Notes: a model not told the origin generated them from the letters alone. 64,000 nucleotides of DNA from Geodermatophilus aquaeductus (GCF_900182545.1 NZ_FXTJ01000004.1:62001-126000); one strand, 5' to 3'; counted from the stretch's first letter, positions 1 through 8,914 are shown. Numbers and translations are program-made.

Positions 1-34
1 GGGTGCTCGCCCCGGCGTGAGCCCGCCCGCGCCC

Positions 35-199
35 AGGGTGTGTCTGACGGACCTCCAGCCTCGGTAGCACCGCCCAGGCGGCGCTCCACTGCGTTCGAGG
101 AGTCGTGGGATACGACCCCGGTATCCGACGACTCCTCGGCCTTGCGGAGCATCCGCCTGGACGGCGCTCCCTTCGGCATGGGTCCGTCAGACACGCCCT
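35..199. repeat. MITE-like imperfect palindrome, about 165 bp
   Basis: The ends are 19-bp inverted repeats with one mismatch (35-53 and 181-199, GTGTGTCTGACGGACC type). A second nested pair of 17-bp arms with one mismatch lies at 97-113 and 121-137. Parts between also pair (CCAGGCGG near 74-81 with CCGCCTGG near 152-160), so the segment can fold into one long hairpin. There is no coding capacity. This is the shape of a non-autonomous terminal-inverted-repeat element or interspersed palindromic repeat. It ends 12 bases before the first gene, so it could also affect that gene's promoter. No clear target duplication was seen. Confidence 0.6.
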
Positions 200-211
200 A
201 GTCTCGGCCGG

Positions 212-916
212 GTGACCACGGTGATCCTGCTGCGCCACGGCCGGACGACGGCCAACGCCGGTGGCGTGCTGGCCGGTTGGACCCCGGGCGTGCAGCTCGA
301 CGAGACCGGGCAGGCGCAGGTGGCCGCGGTCGGCCAGCGACTGGCGCCGGTGCCTCTGGCCGCCGTGGTCAGCAGCCCCCTGGAGCGCTGCCGGCAGACG
401 GCGGGAGCGGTGCTCGACGGCCGGGAGCTGGAGCTGCAGACCGACGACCGGCTCGGCGAGGCCCGCTACGGCGACTGGACCGGCCGGAAGCTCGAGGAGC
501 TGGTCAAGGACCCGATGTGGAAGGTCGTGCAGCAGCACCCCTCCGCGGCGGTCTTCCCCGGCCCCGAGGGGGAGGGGCTGGCGCAGACCCAGGCCCGCGC
601 GGTGGCCGCCGTCCGCGAGTGGAACGCCCGCCTCGGCCCCGACGCGGTGTGGCTCGCCTGCAGCCACGGCGACGTCATCAAGGCCGTCCTCGCCGATGCC
701 CTCGGCCTGCACCTGGACGCCTTCCAGCGGATCGTCGTCGACCCGGCGTCGATCTCGGTGGTCACCTACACCGAGACCCGCCCGTTCGTCGTCCGGGTGA
801 ACGACACCGGCGGCGACGTCTCCGCCCTCGTCCCGCCGAAGAAGCGCCCGCGGCGGCGGCGCGGCAGGGACTCCGACGCCGTCGTGGGCGGCGGCTCCGG
901 GGCGGCCGCGACCTGA
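212..916 (+). CDS. MSMEG_4193-type histidine phosphatase family protein
   Basis: 234 residues from a GTG start. The histidine-phosphatase signature LLRHGRT is at residues 6-12 (phospho-acceptor His9). The second-half ACSHGD places the other catalytic His at 152, and the conserved acidic residue lies in GEARYGDW (about 83). The family is annotated as a putative phosphomutase or phosphatase; the substrate is not known. The C-terminus is a basic tail (KKRPRRRRGR). It leads a run with the DUF3090 and SCO1664 genes (gaps of 36 and 16 bases), an order conserved in actinobacteria and usually close to mshC. Confidence 0.88.
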   Translation: MTTVILLRHGRTTANAGGVLAGWTPGVQLDETGQAQVAAVGQRLAPVPLAAVVSSPLERCRQTAGAVLDGRELELQTDDRLGEARYGDWTGRKLEELVKDPMWKVVQQHPSAAVFPGPEGEGLAQTQARAVAAVREWNARLGPDAVWLACSHGDVIKAVLADALGLHLDAFQRIVVDPASISVVTYTETRPFVVRVNDTGGDVSALVPPKKRPRRRRGRDSDAVVGGGSGAAAT

Positions 917-952
917 ACGCACCGGTCCGGGCGCCCGCGTAACCTCTATCGC

Positions 953-1504
953 GTGCCCCGCCAGGTCCATCGATTCGACAGCCCGTCCCGGTTCGTCGCC
1001 GGCACGGTCGGACAGCCCGGGGACCGCACCTTCTACCTGCAGGCCTCCGACGCCGAGGGCCGCGTGGTCAGCGTCGCGCTGGAGAAGTCGCAGGTGCAGG
1101 TGCTCGCCGAGCGCATGGACGAGCTCCTCGACGAGATCGCCACGCGCCCCGGGACCGTCGTCCCCACCACCGCCGACGTCGACGACCTCGAGCCGCTGAC
1201 CGCCCCCGTCGACGAGGAGTTCCGCGTCGCGGCCATGGGCCTGGCCTGGGACGGCGAGGCGCAGGCCGTCGTCGTCGAGGCCGTGGCCGCCACCGACGAG
1301 CCGGTCGACGAGGAGGCCATCCTCTCCGACGCCGAGGAGGGCCCCGACGCGCTGCGGGTGACCATCACCCCCGGCGCCGCCCGTTCGTTCGTGGCCCGCG
1401 CCCGCCGCGTCGTCGCCGCCGGACGCCCCTCCTGCCCGCTGTGCTCGCTGCCCCTGGACCCCACCGGGCACGTCTGCCCGCGGCAGAACGGCTACCGCCG
1501 CTGA
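953..1504 (+). CDS. DUF3090 family protein
   Basis: 183 residues from a GTG start. It matches the actinobacterial DUF3090 family: N-terminal PRQVHRFDSPSRFVAGTVGQ, a central acidic region, and a C-terminal cysteine cluster (CPLC, then GHVCPRQNG) that looks like a small zinc-binding knuckle. No enzymatic function is established. It lies between the MSMEG_4193-type phosphatase and the SCO1664 gene in the usual order, so the three are probably one transcription unit. Confidence 0.88.
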   Translation: MPRQVHRFDSPSRFVAGTVGQPGDRTFYLQASDAEGRVVSVALEKSQVQVLAERMDELLDEIATRPGTVVPTTADVDDLEPLTAPVDEEFRVAAMGLAWDGEAQAVVVEAVAATDEPVDEEAILSDAEEGPDALRVTITPGAARSFVARARRVVAAGRPSCPLCSLPLDPTGHVCPRQNGYRR

Positions 1505-1520
1505 TCCCCGGCTGCCGGCG

Positions 1521-2264
1521 ATGAGCGAGCCCGTGGAGGAGACGCGCGCCCCGGCCACCGACGCCGAGGCCCGGACGCTGCTGCTCGAGGGCGAGATCGA
1601 CCTCGAGGGCCGGATGGTCGACGCCAGCAACGTGACGCTGTTCGGCACGCTGCGCGCCGGTCCGCTCGAGGCGGAGTGCGTCTACAAGCCGGTCGCCGGC
1701 GAGCGGCCGCTGTGGGACTTCCCCGACGGCACGCTGGCCGGCCGCGAGATCTCCGCGGCGCTCGTCAGCGAGGCCACCGGGTGGTCGGTGGTGCCTCCCA
1801 CGGTGCTGCGCGAGGGCCCGTTCGGCCCGGGCATGGTGCAGCTGTGGATCGACGGCGACCCCGACGTCGACCTGGCCCGCTTCGTCCGCTCCGACCACCC
1901 CGGGCTGCGCCGCATGGCGGTGTTCGACGCCGTCGTCAACAACGCCGACCGCAAGGGCGGGCACATCATCCCGACGACGTCGGGGCACGTGTACGGCGTC
2001 GACCACGGCATCTGCTTCTCGCCGGACCCGAAGCTGCGCACGCTGCTGTGGCGCTGGGCGGGCAAGCCGCTGCCGCTGGAGACCCTCGCGGTGCTCGAGC
2101 GGCTCGCCGACGACCTGCGCGGCGACCTCGGCGAGGCGCTGCACGAGCACCTCACCCGCCGCGAGGTCCGCTGCACGCAGCAGCGGGTGGCCGAGCTGCT
2201 GCGCACGCAGCTGCACCCGGAGCCCTCGGGGGACTGGCCCGCCCTGCCCTGGCCCCCCTTCTGA
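1521..2264 (+). CDS. SCO1664 family protein (kinase-like fold)
   Basis: 247 residues from ATG. It is recognised as the SCO1664 family by ECVYKPVAGERPLWDFPDG near residue 52, FDAVVNNADRKGGHI near 134 and YGVDHGICF near 156. The pattern (Lys in VYKP, NNADRKGGH, DHG) resembles the ATP-binding and catalytic loops of phosphatidylinositol-kinase-like folds. The biochemical role is unknown. It follows the DUF3090 gene by 16 bases and is the last gene of the conserved trio before unrelated genes begin. Confidence 0.88.
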   Translation: MSEPVEETRAPATDAEARTLLLEGEIDLEGRMVDASNVTLFGTLRAGPLEAECVYKPVAGERPLWDFPDGTLAGREISAALVSEATGWSVVPPTVLREGPFGPGMVQLWIDGDPDVDLARFVRSDHPGLRRMAVFDAVVNNADRKGGHIIPTTSGHVYGVDHGICFSPDPKLRTLLWRWAGKPLPLETLAVLERLADDLRGDLGEALHEHLTRREVRCTQQRVAELLRTQLHPEPSGDWPALPWPPF

Positions 2265-2277
2265 GCCGACCGGCCCG

Positions 2278-2337
2278 CGAGGGTGTGCGCTGACGCCGCA
2301 CTCCGGGTCCCGGAACCCGCCCTGAGCCACACGCTCG
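2278..2337 (+). terminator. candidate terminator after the SCO1664 gene
   Basis: Imperfect inverted repeat with 10-bp arms (2278-2287 and 2328-2337, one mismatch) and a small inner hairpin (CGGGT/ACCCG, 2304-2319). It has no T-run, as is common in high-GC actinobacteria. It starts 14 bases after the stop codon. Confidence 0.35.
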
Positions 2338-2340
2338 GGC

Positions 2341-2398
2341 GGTGATGTGCGGCCACGGCGCTTCTGGGCCGCGGGATGCACCGTCGGTGCACATCACC
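2341..2398 (+). promoter_or_regulatory. competing inverted repeats in front of the VOC gene
   Basis: Perfect 10-bp arms GGTGATGTGC (2341-2350) and GCACATCACC (2389-2398) enclose a second perfect palindrome, TGCACCGTCGGTGCA (2377-2391), that shares bases with the right arm. The two folds exclude each other, and the Shine-Dalgarno GGAGG (2402-2406) follows within 4 bases. This could be an operator or a translational switch. Confidence 0.4.
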
Positions 2399-2415
2399 GG
2401 GGGAGGCTCACCGGT

Positions 2416-2802
2416 ATGCCGCACCGATCGCGCGTCGCCGTCCTGCTGCTCGACCTGCCGCCGGAGGTGCACGCCGCCGGCACGGACTTCTGGTCGGCCG
2501 CGACCGGCAACCCCGTCGAGCCGGACATGACCGACCCCGCCTGGCACCGCCTCGGGTTCCTCGGCGGCGGGCTGTCCTTCGAGGTCCAGCGCACGGGGGA
2601 GGGGACGCCGCCGCGCTGGCACGTCGACGTCGAGACCGACGACATCCCGGCCGAGGTCGCCCGGCTCGAGGCCCTGGGCGCGCAGAGGAAGGCCGACATG
2701 GGCTCGTTCTGGCAGATGACCGACCCGGCGGGCCTGGTGTTCTGCGTGGTCGGCGTGCAGACCGGCGAGGCGTTCGAGCGCCACGCGGTCACCTGGCCCT
2801 GA
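2416..2802 (+). CDS. VOC (glyoxalase/bleomycin resistance) family protein
   Basis: 128 residues from ATG, with GGAGG nine bases upstream deciding the start. The frame is open further upstream, but that part crosses the inverted repeats. VOC-type beta-alpha-beta units are visible: FWSAATGN near residue 23, LSFEVQRT, PPRWHVDVETDD near 68 and MTDPAGLVFCVVG near 100. Family members are metal-dependent lyases, dioxygenases or drug-binding proteins; the substrate cannot be predicted here. It is followed by a convergent maleylpyruvate-isomerase-like gene with only 6 bases between the stop codons. Confidence 0.8.
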   Translation: MPHRSRVAVLLLDLPPEVHAAGTDFWSAATGNPVEPDMTDPAWHRLGFLGGGLSFEVQRTGEGTPPRWHVDVETDDIPAEVARLEALGAQRKADMGSFWQMTDPAGLVFCVVGVQTGEAFERHAVTWP

Positions 2803-2808
2803 GGGCGC

Positions 2809-3525
2809 TCAGGACAGGTCGACGGCGGCGATCATCGCCGCGGCCTGCAGCCCGTCGCCGTCGACGGTGAGCACCTCCAGCGGCACCCGCCGCCAGCAGG
2901 CGAGCAGCAGGTCGCCGGCCGTGCCGCGCAGCGTGGCCACCGGCTGCGGCCGCGACCCGGCGAACAGCGTGCGCTCCACCCCCGCGTCGATCGCGTGCAG
3001 CACCACCGGGTGCGCGCCGTCGGGCGGGCCGTCGGGCAGCGCGCCGGGCACCATGACCTCCAGCCACTCGTCGAGGCCGTCGAGGCCGACGTGGGGAGGG
3101 ACGGGCCGCACGTCGCCGAGGACCTGCTCGGCGTCGACGGTGTGGACGACGGCCTCCTGCACCTGCCGCCGCAGTACGAAGCCGACGTCCTGGCGCGGCG
3201 CCCAGGTCCACACCCGCTCGGCGGGGTCGGCGTCGGCCAGCACGGTCTCCAGCTCCGCGGACTGCGCGACCGCCCAGCCCAGCAGCTCGTCGTCGGGACG
3301 GCGGGCGGGGTCGGCGTACCCGCCCGGGTCGGCGGCGCGGGTGCGCACGATCCACGCCCAGAAGTGCTGCACCGAGGCGAGGTGCCAGACCAGGTCGGAC
3401 AGCGCCCACCCCGGGCAGCCGGCCACCGGGGCGGCCCACCCGCGGGCGAGCACCGCCTCGGCGGCGACGTCGGCGAAGCGGGCGTCGACCCGCCGCAGCT
3501 CCGGCAGGTAGCCCGACAGCTCCAT
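2809..3525 (-). CDS. maleylpyruvate isomerase family mycothiol-dependent enzyme
   Basis: 238 residues from ATG. The N-terminal DinB-like four-helix domain of the mycothiol-dependent maleylpyruvate isomerase family is recognisable: WAAPVAGCPGWALSDLVWHLASVQHFWAWI, with the metal-binding His of VWHL near 47, and VQEAVVHTVDAEQ supplying the second His about residue 132. The C-terminal part resembles the SCP2-like/MDMPI C domain. Members use mycothiol for isomerisation or S-transfer; mshC in this window shows the cofactor is made. The physiological substrate is unknown. Confidence 0.8.
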   Translation of the reverse strand: MELSGYLPELRRVDARFADVAAEAVLARGWAAPVAGCPGWALSDLVWHLASVQHFWAWIVRTRAADPGGYADPARRPDDELLGWAVAQSAELETVLADADPAERVWTWAPRQDVGFVLRRQVQEAVVHTVDAEQVLGDVRPVPPHVGLDGLDEWLEVMVPGALPDGPPDGAHPVVLHAIDAGVERTLFAGSRPQPVATLRGTAGDLLLACWRRVPLEVLTVDGDGLQAAAMIAAVDLS

Positions 3526-3559
3526 CGCGGCCTCCTCGCGGCACGGGTGCGGCCCGACG

Positions 3560-4543
3560 CTAGCGGCTCCAGAGGGCCGGCACGGGCCTCGGCGCGGTGC
3601 GGCGCAGCAGCAGCGCCGAGGCGGTCGCCTCGTCGAGGACGAGGTCGGTGACCAGCCCGCCGGCCAGCGCCGCGGCCAGCGCCGTGACCTTGTTGACGCC
3701 GGACACCGCGCACACCCGCCGCGGGATGCGGCGCAGCGCCGGAGGGACCAGCCCGCTGGTGCGCGCGTTGATGGGGATGCCCTCCCACGACCCGTCGCCG
3801 CGCAGGAACACGGTGCACACGTCGCCGACCACGGAGGCCGCGGCGAGGTCGGCGCGGTCGGCGTGGGTCAGGTAGCCCTCGGCCCAGACCCGGCTGGGGA
3901 CGGCGCCGGCCACCGCGCCGACGCCGAACAGCGCGACGTCGGCCGACTGCTGGATGCCGAGCACCCGCCGGACGCTGCGCTCCCGCCACATGGCCTGGCG
4001 GGTCTCGGGCCGGTCGAAGAACGCCGGCACCGGGAAGTGGTGCACCTGCGCGTCCCAGGCGGTGCCGAACCGGCCGAGGACGTCGCTGCCGTAGCCCACG
4101 CCGCTGCTGTGGGTGTTCATCGCGCCGTTGAGCTGGACGACGTGCGCGTCGCGCAGCGGCCGGGCCCGCAGGTGCTGCCCGACCGCGCTGGTGGTGGTGC
4201 CCCACGCCAGCCCGAGGGTCATCCCGTCGCCCATCGCCTCGTCCAGGACCGCCGCCGTGCGGTCGGCCACGAGCTGCAGCCGGGCCACGTCGGGGGCGTC
4301 CTCGGGCACCGCGACGACGCGGGCGGTCACGCCGTACCGGTGCCCGAGCTCGCCGGCCATCGACGCTGCACGTCCGTGCACGGCGTTGACGGACACCGTC
4401 ACGATGCCCAGCGAGCGTGCCGCGTCGAGCATCCGGGACACCGTGGAGCGGGAGATCCCCTCCTCGACGGCGATGTCCTCCATCCGCACGCGATCGAGCC
4501 AGTAGCGGCGAGCCACCCGCTCCAGGTCCTCGTCGGATGCCAT
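3560..4543 (-). CDS. SorC/DeoR-type sugar-binding transcriptional regulator
   Basis: 327 residues. ATG at 4543 is chosen because GGAGAGG precedes it and the protein then begins with the helix-turn-helix (MASDEDLERVARRYWLDRVRMEDIA...GISRSTVSRMLDAAR). The rest is the SorC effector-binding domain, which binds a phosphorylated sugar or polyol (GLAWGTTTSAV, LNGAMNTHSSG, FGVGAVAG, ALAAALAGGLVTDLVLDEATA). It is divergent from glpD, with a tandem repeat in the shared promoter region, so it probably controls glpD-glpF-glpK in response to a glycerol or phosphosugar signal. This is inference from position. Confidence 0.85.
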   Translation of the reverse strand: MASDEDLERVARRYWLDRVRMEDIAVEEGISRSTVSRMLDAARSLGIVTVSVNAVHGRAASMAGELGHRYGVTARVVAVPEDAPDVARLQLVADRTAAVLDEAMGDGMTLGLAWGTTTSAVGQHLRARPLRDAHVVQLNGAMNTHSSGVGYGSDVLGRFGTAWDAQVHHFPVPAFFDRPETRQAMWRERSVRRVLGIQQSADVALFGVGAVAGAVPSRVWAEGYLTHADRADLAAASVVGDVCTVFLRGDGSWEGIPINARTSGLVPPALRRIPRRVCAVSGVNKVTALAAALAGGLVTDLVLDEATASALLLRRTAPRPVPALWSR

Positions 4544-4599
4544 GCCGTGCCCCTCTCCGCCCGCACGGACGCGGGCGACGAGGCCACCGTAGCCGCGCG

Positions 4600-4627
4600 G
4601 TGCACAGATGTGCACGGATGTGCAGAT
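4600..4627. promoter_or_regulatory. candidate operator in the SorC regulator/glpD divergent region
   Basis: Two head-to-tail 10-bp units, TGCACAGATG (4601-4610) and TGCACGGATG (4611-4620), are followed by a partial third (TGCAGATGG). Within them GTGCAC-AGAT-GTGCAC (4600-4615) is an inverted repeat. The 10-bp period puts every unit on the same face of the helix, as expected for a multimeric SorC-type repressor. It lies 57 bases upstream of the regulator start and about 100 bases upstream of glpD. Confidence 0.5.
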
Positions 4628-4728
4628 GGTTGCCGCCGGAGCCGCAAAGGAGCAGGTTGCACGGTGTCCACGGGCGCCGGCACCCCGCCGCCGCCCCGCA
4701 CCACCCCCGCACCACCCAGGAGTCCCCG

Positions 4729-6474
4729 GTGCCCACTGCACTCTCACCCGAGGTCCGCACGACCGCTCTCGACCGCATGTCCCGCGAGGTCCTCGACGTC
4801 CTGGTCATCGGCGGCGGCGTGACCGGTGCCGGCGCCGCCCTCGACGCCGCCAGCCGCGGCCTGTCGGTCGGTCTGCTCGAGCAGCGCGACTGGGCCTCGG
4901 GCACCTCCAGCCGGGCCAGCAAGCTCGTGCACGGCGGCCTGCGTTACCTGGAGATGCTCGACTTCGCCCTCGTCCATGAGGCGCTGCACGAGCGCGGCCT
5001 GCTCGTCGGCCGGCTCGCGCCGCACCTGGTCCACCCCGTGCCGTTCCTCTACCCGCTGCGCCACCGCGTGTGGGAGCGCGTCTACACCGGCGCCGGCATC
5101 GCGCTCTACGACACCCTCGGCGGCCTGCTCGGCCGGGTCGGCGGCCGCGGCGTCCCGCTGCACCGCCACCTGTCGAAGAAGGCGCTGCGCCGCGTGGCCC
5201 CCTCGCTGCGCGACGACGTCGCCATCGGCGCCATCCGCTACTGGGACGCCAAGGTCGACGACGCCCGTCTCGTGCAGGTGCTCGTACGCACCGCCGTCGG
5301 CCACGGCGCGCTGGCCGCCAGTCGCACCCAGGTCACCGGCTACCACGAGGAGGACGGCCGGGTCGCGGGCGTGCGCGCCGTCGACCTCGAGACCGGCCGC
5401 GAGCTCACCATCCGCGCCCGCCACGTCGTCGGCGCCACCGGCGTGTGGACCGACCACGTGCAGGAGCTCTTCGCCGCCCAGGGCCTGACCGTGCGCGCCT
5501 CCAAGGGCGTGCACATCGCCGTCCCGCGCGAGGTCATCGCCGGCGACGACGGCTTCATCCTGCGCACCGAGAAGAGCGTGCTGTTCATCATCCCGTGGCC
5601 GACGCACTGGGTGATCGGCACGACCGACACCCCGTGGGACCTCGCCAAGGACCACCCGGTCGCCTCGGCCGCCGACGTCGACTACCTGCTCGAGCACGCC
5701 AACGCCGTCCTCGCCCGCCCGCTCACCCGCGACGACGTCCTCGGCGTCTACACCGGCCTGCGGCCCCTGCTGCAGCCCATCGACGTCGAGGCCGGCGGCA
5801 CGACGCGGGTCTCGCGCGAGCACACCGTGGCCACCGTCCGGCCCGGCCTGACCATGATCGCCGGCGGCAAGTACACGACCTACCGCGTCATGGCCCGCGA
5901 CGTCGTCGACATGGCCCTGGAGGACCGCGCGCCCGGCGAGGACCCCGAGGCGCCGATCCCCGCCTCGCTGACCGAGGAGCTGCCGCTGGCCGGCGCCGAC
6001 GGCTACCGGGTCCGCTGGAACCGCAAGGCCCACCTGGCGGAGGCGCACGGCTGGACCGAGACGCGCGTGGAGCACCTGCTCGACCGCTACGGCAGCCTCG
6101 TCGACGAGGTCCTCGCGCTGGTCGACGCCGACCCCGACCTCGGCCGCCCGCTCGAGGGCGCGCCGGACTACCTGCGCGCCGAGGTCGTCTACGCCGTCAC
6201 CGCCGAGGGCGCCCTGCACCTGGAGGACGTGCTCACCCGCCGCACCCGGCTGTCCTACGAGCAGGCCGACCGCGGGACGGCGTCGGCCCGCCCGGCGGCC
6301 GAGCTCATGGCCGGCCTGCTCGGCTGGGACGACGAGCAGCGCGAGCGGGAGATCTCCACCTACCTCGCGCGCGTGGAGGCCGAGCACGCCGCCGAGGCGA
6401 TGCCCGACGACAGCTCCGCCGAGGCCGCCCGCCTGCGGGCGCCGGAGATCCGGCCCTTCGCCTCGGCGTCCTGA
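4729..6474 (+). CDS. glpD: aerobic glycerol-3-phosphate dehydrogenase
   Basis: 581 residues from GTG, with AGGAG six bases upstream. Oxidises sn-glycerol 3-phosphate to dihydroxyacetone phosphate with FAD, passing electrons to the quinone pool at the membrane. Visible features: Rossmann GGGVTGAG (28-35), SRASKLVHGGLRYLE, the FAD and substrate region ATGVWTDHVQ, IIPWPTHWVIGTTDTPW, GLRPLLQP and GGKYTTYRVMARDVVD, and the C-terminal regulatory domain (YVVTAEGALHLEDVLTRRTRLSYE type). Length is normal for the family. First gene of the glp operon. Confidence 0.95.
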   Translation: MPTALSPEVRTTALDRMSREVLDVLVIGGGVTGAGAALDAASRGLSVGLLEQRDWASGTSSRASKLVHGGLRYLEMLDFALVHEALHERGLLVGRLAPHLVHPVPFLYPLRHRVWERVYTGAGIALYDTLGGLLGRVGGRGVPLHRHLSKKALRRVAPSLRDDVAIGAIRYWDAKVDDARLVQVLVRTAVGHGALAASRTQVTGYHEEDGRVAGVRAVDLETGRELTIRARHVVGATGVWTDHVQELFAAQGLTVRASKGVHIAVPREVIAGDDGFILRTEKSVLFIIPWPTHWVIGTTDTPWDLAKDHPVASAADVDYLLEHANAVLARPLTRDDVLGVYTGLRPLLQPIDVEAGGTTRVSREHTVATVRPGLTMIAGGKYTTYRVMARDVVDMALEDRAPGEDPEAPIPASLTEELPLAGADGYRVRWNRKAHLAEAHGWTETRVEHLLDRYGSLVDEVLALVDADPDLGRPLEGAPDYLRAEVVYAVTAEGALHLEDVLTRRTRLSYEQADRGTASARPAAELMAGLLGWDDEQREREISTYLARVEAEHAAEAMPDDSSAEAARLRAPEIRPFASAS

Positions 6475-6480
6475 CCCGCC

Positions 6481-6509
6481 CGGGCCGGCGGGGAGTCCCC
6501 GCCGGCCCG
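6481..6509 (+). terminator. strong hairpin between glpD and glpF
   Basis: Perfect 14-bp arms (6481-6494 and 6496-6509, CGGGCCGGCGGGGA with its complement). The central bases give a tight loop. It begins 6 bases after the glpD stop and is not followed by a T-run. It may partly terminate, or protect the 3' end of, a glpD transcript within the operon. Confidence 0.55.
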
Positions 6510-6624
6510 GCACCCCGACGACGATCCCGGCGAGAGGAGGAGCACGGCAGGGATCCCGCACGACCCGCCCGAGCCGGGCGGGACCCCCACCAAGGCACAA
6601 CCGGACACAGAGAGGTGTCTTCGA

Positions 6625-7350
6625 GTGTCACTGACCTCCGTCTTCTTCTCCGAGGTACTCGGGACCGGGCTGCTGATCCTGCTCGGCGTCGGCGTCGTCG
6701 CCAACGTGCTGCTCACCGACTCCAAGGGCCGCGGCGCCGACTGGCTGCTGATCAACTTCGGCTGGGGCCTGGCGGTCTTCGTCGGCGTCTACGGCGCCTA
6801 CCGCAGCGGTGCGCACCTCAACCCGGCGGTCACCGTCGGGCTGTGGTCCTCCGGCGCCGACGAGTACGCCCCCGGCGTCGCCGTCACCTTCGGCAGCACG
6901 CTGGTGTACTTCGCCGGCGAGCTCGTGGGCGCCATCCTCGGCGCGGTCTTCGCCTGGCTGGCCTACAAGAAGCACTACGACCTGCACCCCGACGGCGGGG
7001 AGATCCTGGGCACCTTCTCCACCGGCCCGGCCATCCGGGCACTGCCGTGGAACGCGCTCACCGAGGCGATCGGCACGTTCGTGCTGGTGTACATCATCCT
7101 GCAGTTCGGGAACACGCCGTCGGAGATCGGGCCGCTCGCCGTCGCCCTGCTCGTCGTCGGCATCGGCGCCTCGCTCGGCGGGCCGACCGGCTACGCCATC
7201 AACCCGGCACGTGACCTCGGGCCCCGCATCGCGCACGCCGTCCTGCCCATCCGGCACAAGGGCAGCAGCGACTGGGGCTACGCGTGGGTGCCGATCGTGG
7301 GCCCGATCGTCGGCGGGATCGCCGCCGGCCTGTTCTCCCAGGTCTTCTGA
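6625..7350 (+). CDS. glpF: glycerol facilitator (MIP/aquaporin family)
   Basis: 241 residues from GTG. Six transmembrane helices with both aquaporin signatures: HLNPAVTVG near residue 69 and [10 protein letters not shown] near 192. The Asp after the second NPAR (NPARD) is the mark of glycerol-permeable aquaglyceroporins. It lies between glpD and glpK, so it supplies glycerol for phosphorylation. Confidence 0.93.
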   Translation: MSLTSVFFSEVLGTGLLILLGVGVVANVLLTDSKGRGADWLLINFGWGLAVFVGVYGAYRSGAHLNPAVTVGLWSSGADEYAPGVAVTFGSTLVYFAGELVGAILGAVFAWLAYKKHYDLHPDGGEILGTFSTGPAIRALPWNALTEAIGTFVLVYIILQFGNTPSEIGPLAVALLVVGIGASLGGPTGYAINPARDLGPRIAHAVLPIRHKGSSDWGYAWVPIVGPIVGGIAAGLFSQVF

Positions 7351-7385
7351 CCCGTACTCCCCGCAACGACGCACAGGAGGAAGCA

Positions 7386-8906
7386 GTGACCACCTACATC
7401 GCCGCCATCGACCAGGGCACCACCAGCACCCGCTGCATGGTCTTCGACCACGCGGGCGCCGTCGTGGCCGTCGCCCAGAAGGAGCACCGCCAGATCTTCC
7501 CGCGGGCCGGGTGGGTCGAGCACGACGCGCAGGAGATCTGGACCAACGTCCGCGAGGTCGTCGGCCAGGCGCTGGGCCGCGCCGACCTCGTCAGCACCGA
7601 CCTCGCCGCCGTCGGGCTGACCAACCAGCGCGAGACCACCGTCGTCTGGGACAAGAACACCGGCGAGCCGGTGTACAACGCCATCGTCTGGCAGGACACC
7701 CGGACCGACCGGATCGTCACCGAGCTCGGCGAGCTCGGCGGCGGAGCCGAGCGCTACAAGGACAAGGTCGGCCTGCCGCTGGCCACCTACTTCGCCGGGC
7801 CCAAGGTCACCTGGATCCTCGACAACGTCGAGGGCGCCCGCGAGCGGGCCGAGCGCGGCGACCTGCTCATGGGCACGATCGACAGCTGGATGCTGTGGAA
7901 CATGACCGGCGGCACCGACGGCGGCCAGCACCTCACCGACGTCAGCAACGCCTCCCGCACGATGCTCATGGACTACAAGACCCTCAAGTGGGACGAGTCC
8001 ATCGCCGCGGACATGCGCATCCCGATGTCGATGCTGCCGGAGATCCGGTCGAACTCCGAGGTCTACGGCGAGGGCCGCCGGGCCGGCGCCCTGGCCGGCG
8101 TGAAGATCGCCGGGTCGCTGGGCGACCAGCAGGCGGCCACCTTCGGGCAGGTCTGCTTCTCGCCGGGCATGGCCAAGAACACCTACGGCACCGGCAACTT
8201 CCTCCTCCTCAACACCGGCGAGGAGGCGGTGGCGTCGAAGAACGGCCTGCTGACGACGGTCTGCTACAAGATCGGCGACCGCAAGCCGATCTACGCGCTC
8301 GAGGGGTCGATCGCCGTCACCGGCTCGCTGGTGCAGTGGGTGCGCGACAACCTGCGGCTCATCGGCGGTGCGCCGGAGATCGAGGCGGTGGCCCGCTCGG
8401 TGGACGACAACGGCGGCGCCTACTTCGTCCCGGCGTTCTCCGGCCTGTTCGCCCCGCACTGGCGCTCCGACGCCCGCGGTGCGCTGGTCGGGCTGACCCG
8501 CTACGTCAACCGCGGGCACCTGGCCCGGGCGGTGCTGGAGGCCACGGCCTACCAGACCCGCGAGGTGGTCGAGGCGATGAACGCCGACTCCGGTGTCGAC
8601 CTCACCGAGCTGCGGGTCGACGGCGGCATGGTGGGCAACGAGCTGCTCATGCAGTTCCAGGCCGACATCCTCGGCGTCGACGTCGTCCGGCCCAAGATCG
8701 CCGAGACGACGGCGCTCGGCGCGGCGTACGCGGCGGGCCTCGCGGTCGGCTTCTGGGCCGACGAGGACGAGCTGACCAGCCAGTGGGCCGAGGACAAGCG
8801 GTGGAGCCCGGACATGGACGCGGCCGTGCGCGACCGGTACTACCGCAAGTGGACGAAGGCGGTCCAGCGCACCCTCGACTGGGTGGACGACGACGACGAG
8901 GAGTGA
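7386..8906 (+). CDS. glpK: glycerol kinase
   Basis: 506 residues from GTG, five bases after AGGAGG (7375-7380). Phosphorylates glycerol with ATP to sn-glycerol 3-phosphate. FGGY-family motifs are present: N-terminal [47 protein letters not shown] and [17 protein letters not shown]. The C-terminus is acidic (DDDDEE). Length matches the family. Last gene of the glp unit, followed by a strong terminator. Confidence 0.95.
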   Translation: MTTYIAAIDQGTTSTRCMVFDHAGAVVAVAQKEHRQIFPRAGWVEHDAQEIWTNVREVVGQALGRADLVSTDLAAVGLTNQRETTVVWDKNTGEPVYNAIVWQDTRTDRIVTELGELGGGAERYKDKVGLPLATYFAGPKVTWILDNVEGARERAERGDLLMGTIDSWMLWNMTGGTDGGQHLTDVSNASRTMLMDYKTLKWDESIAADMRIPMSMLPEIRSNSEVYGEGRRAGALAGVKIAGSLGDQQAATFGQVCFSPGMAKNTYGTGNFLLLNTGEEAVASKNGLLTTVCYKIGDRKPIYALEGSIAVTGSLVQWVRDNLRLIGGAPEIEAVARSVDDNGGAYFVPAFSGLFAPHWRSDARGALVGLTRYVNRGHLARAVLEATAYQTREVVEAMNADSGVDLTELRVDGGMVGNELLMQFQADILGVDVVRPKIAETTALGAAYAAGLAVGFWADEDELTSQWAEDKRWSPDMDAAVRDRYYRKWTKAVQRTLDWVDDDDEE

Positions 8907-8914
8907 GTGACGCT

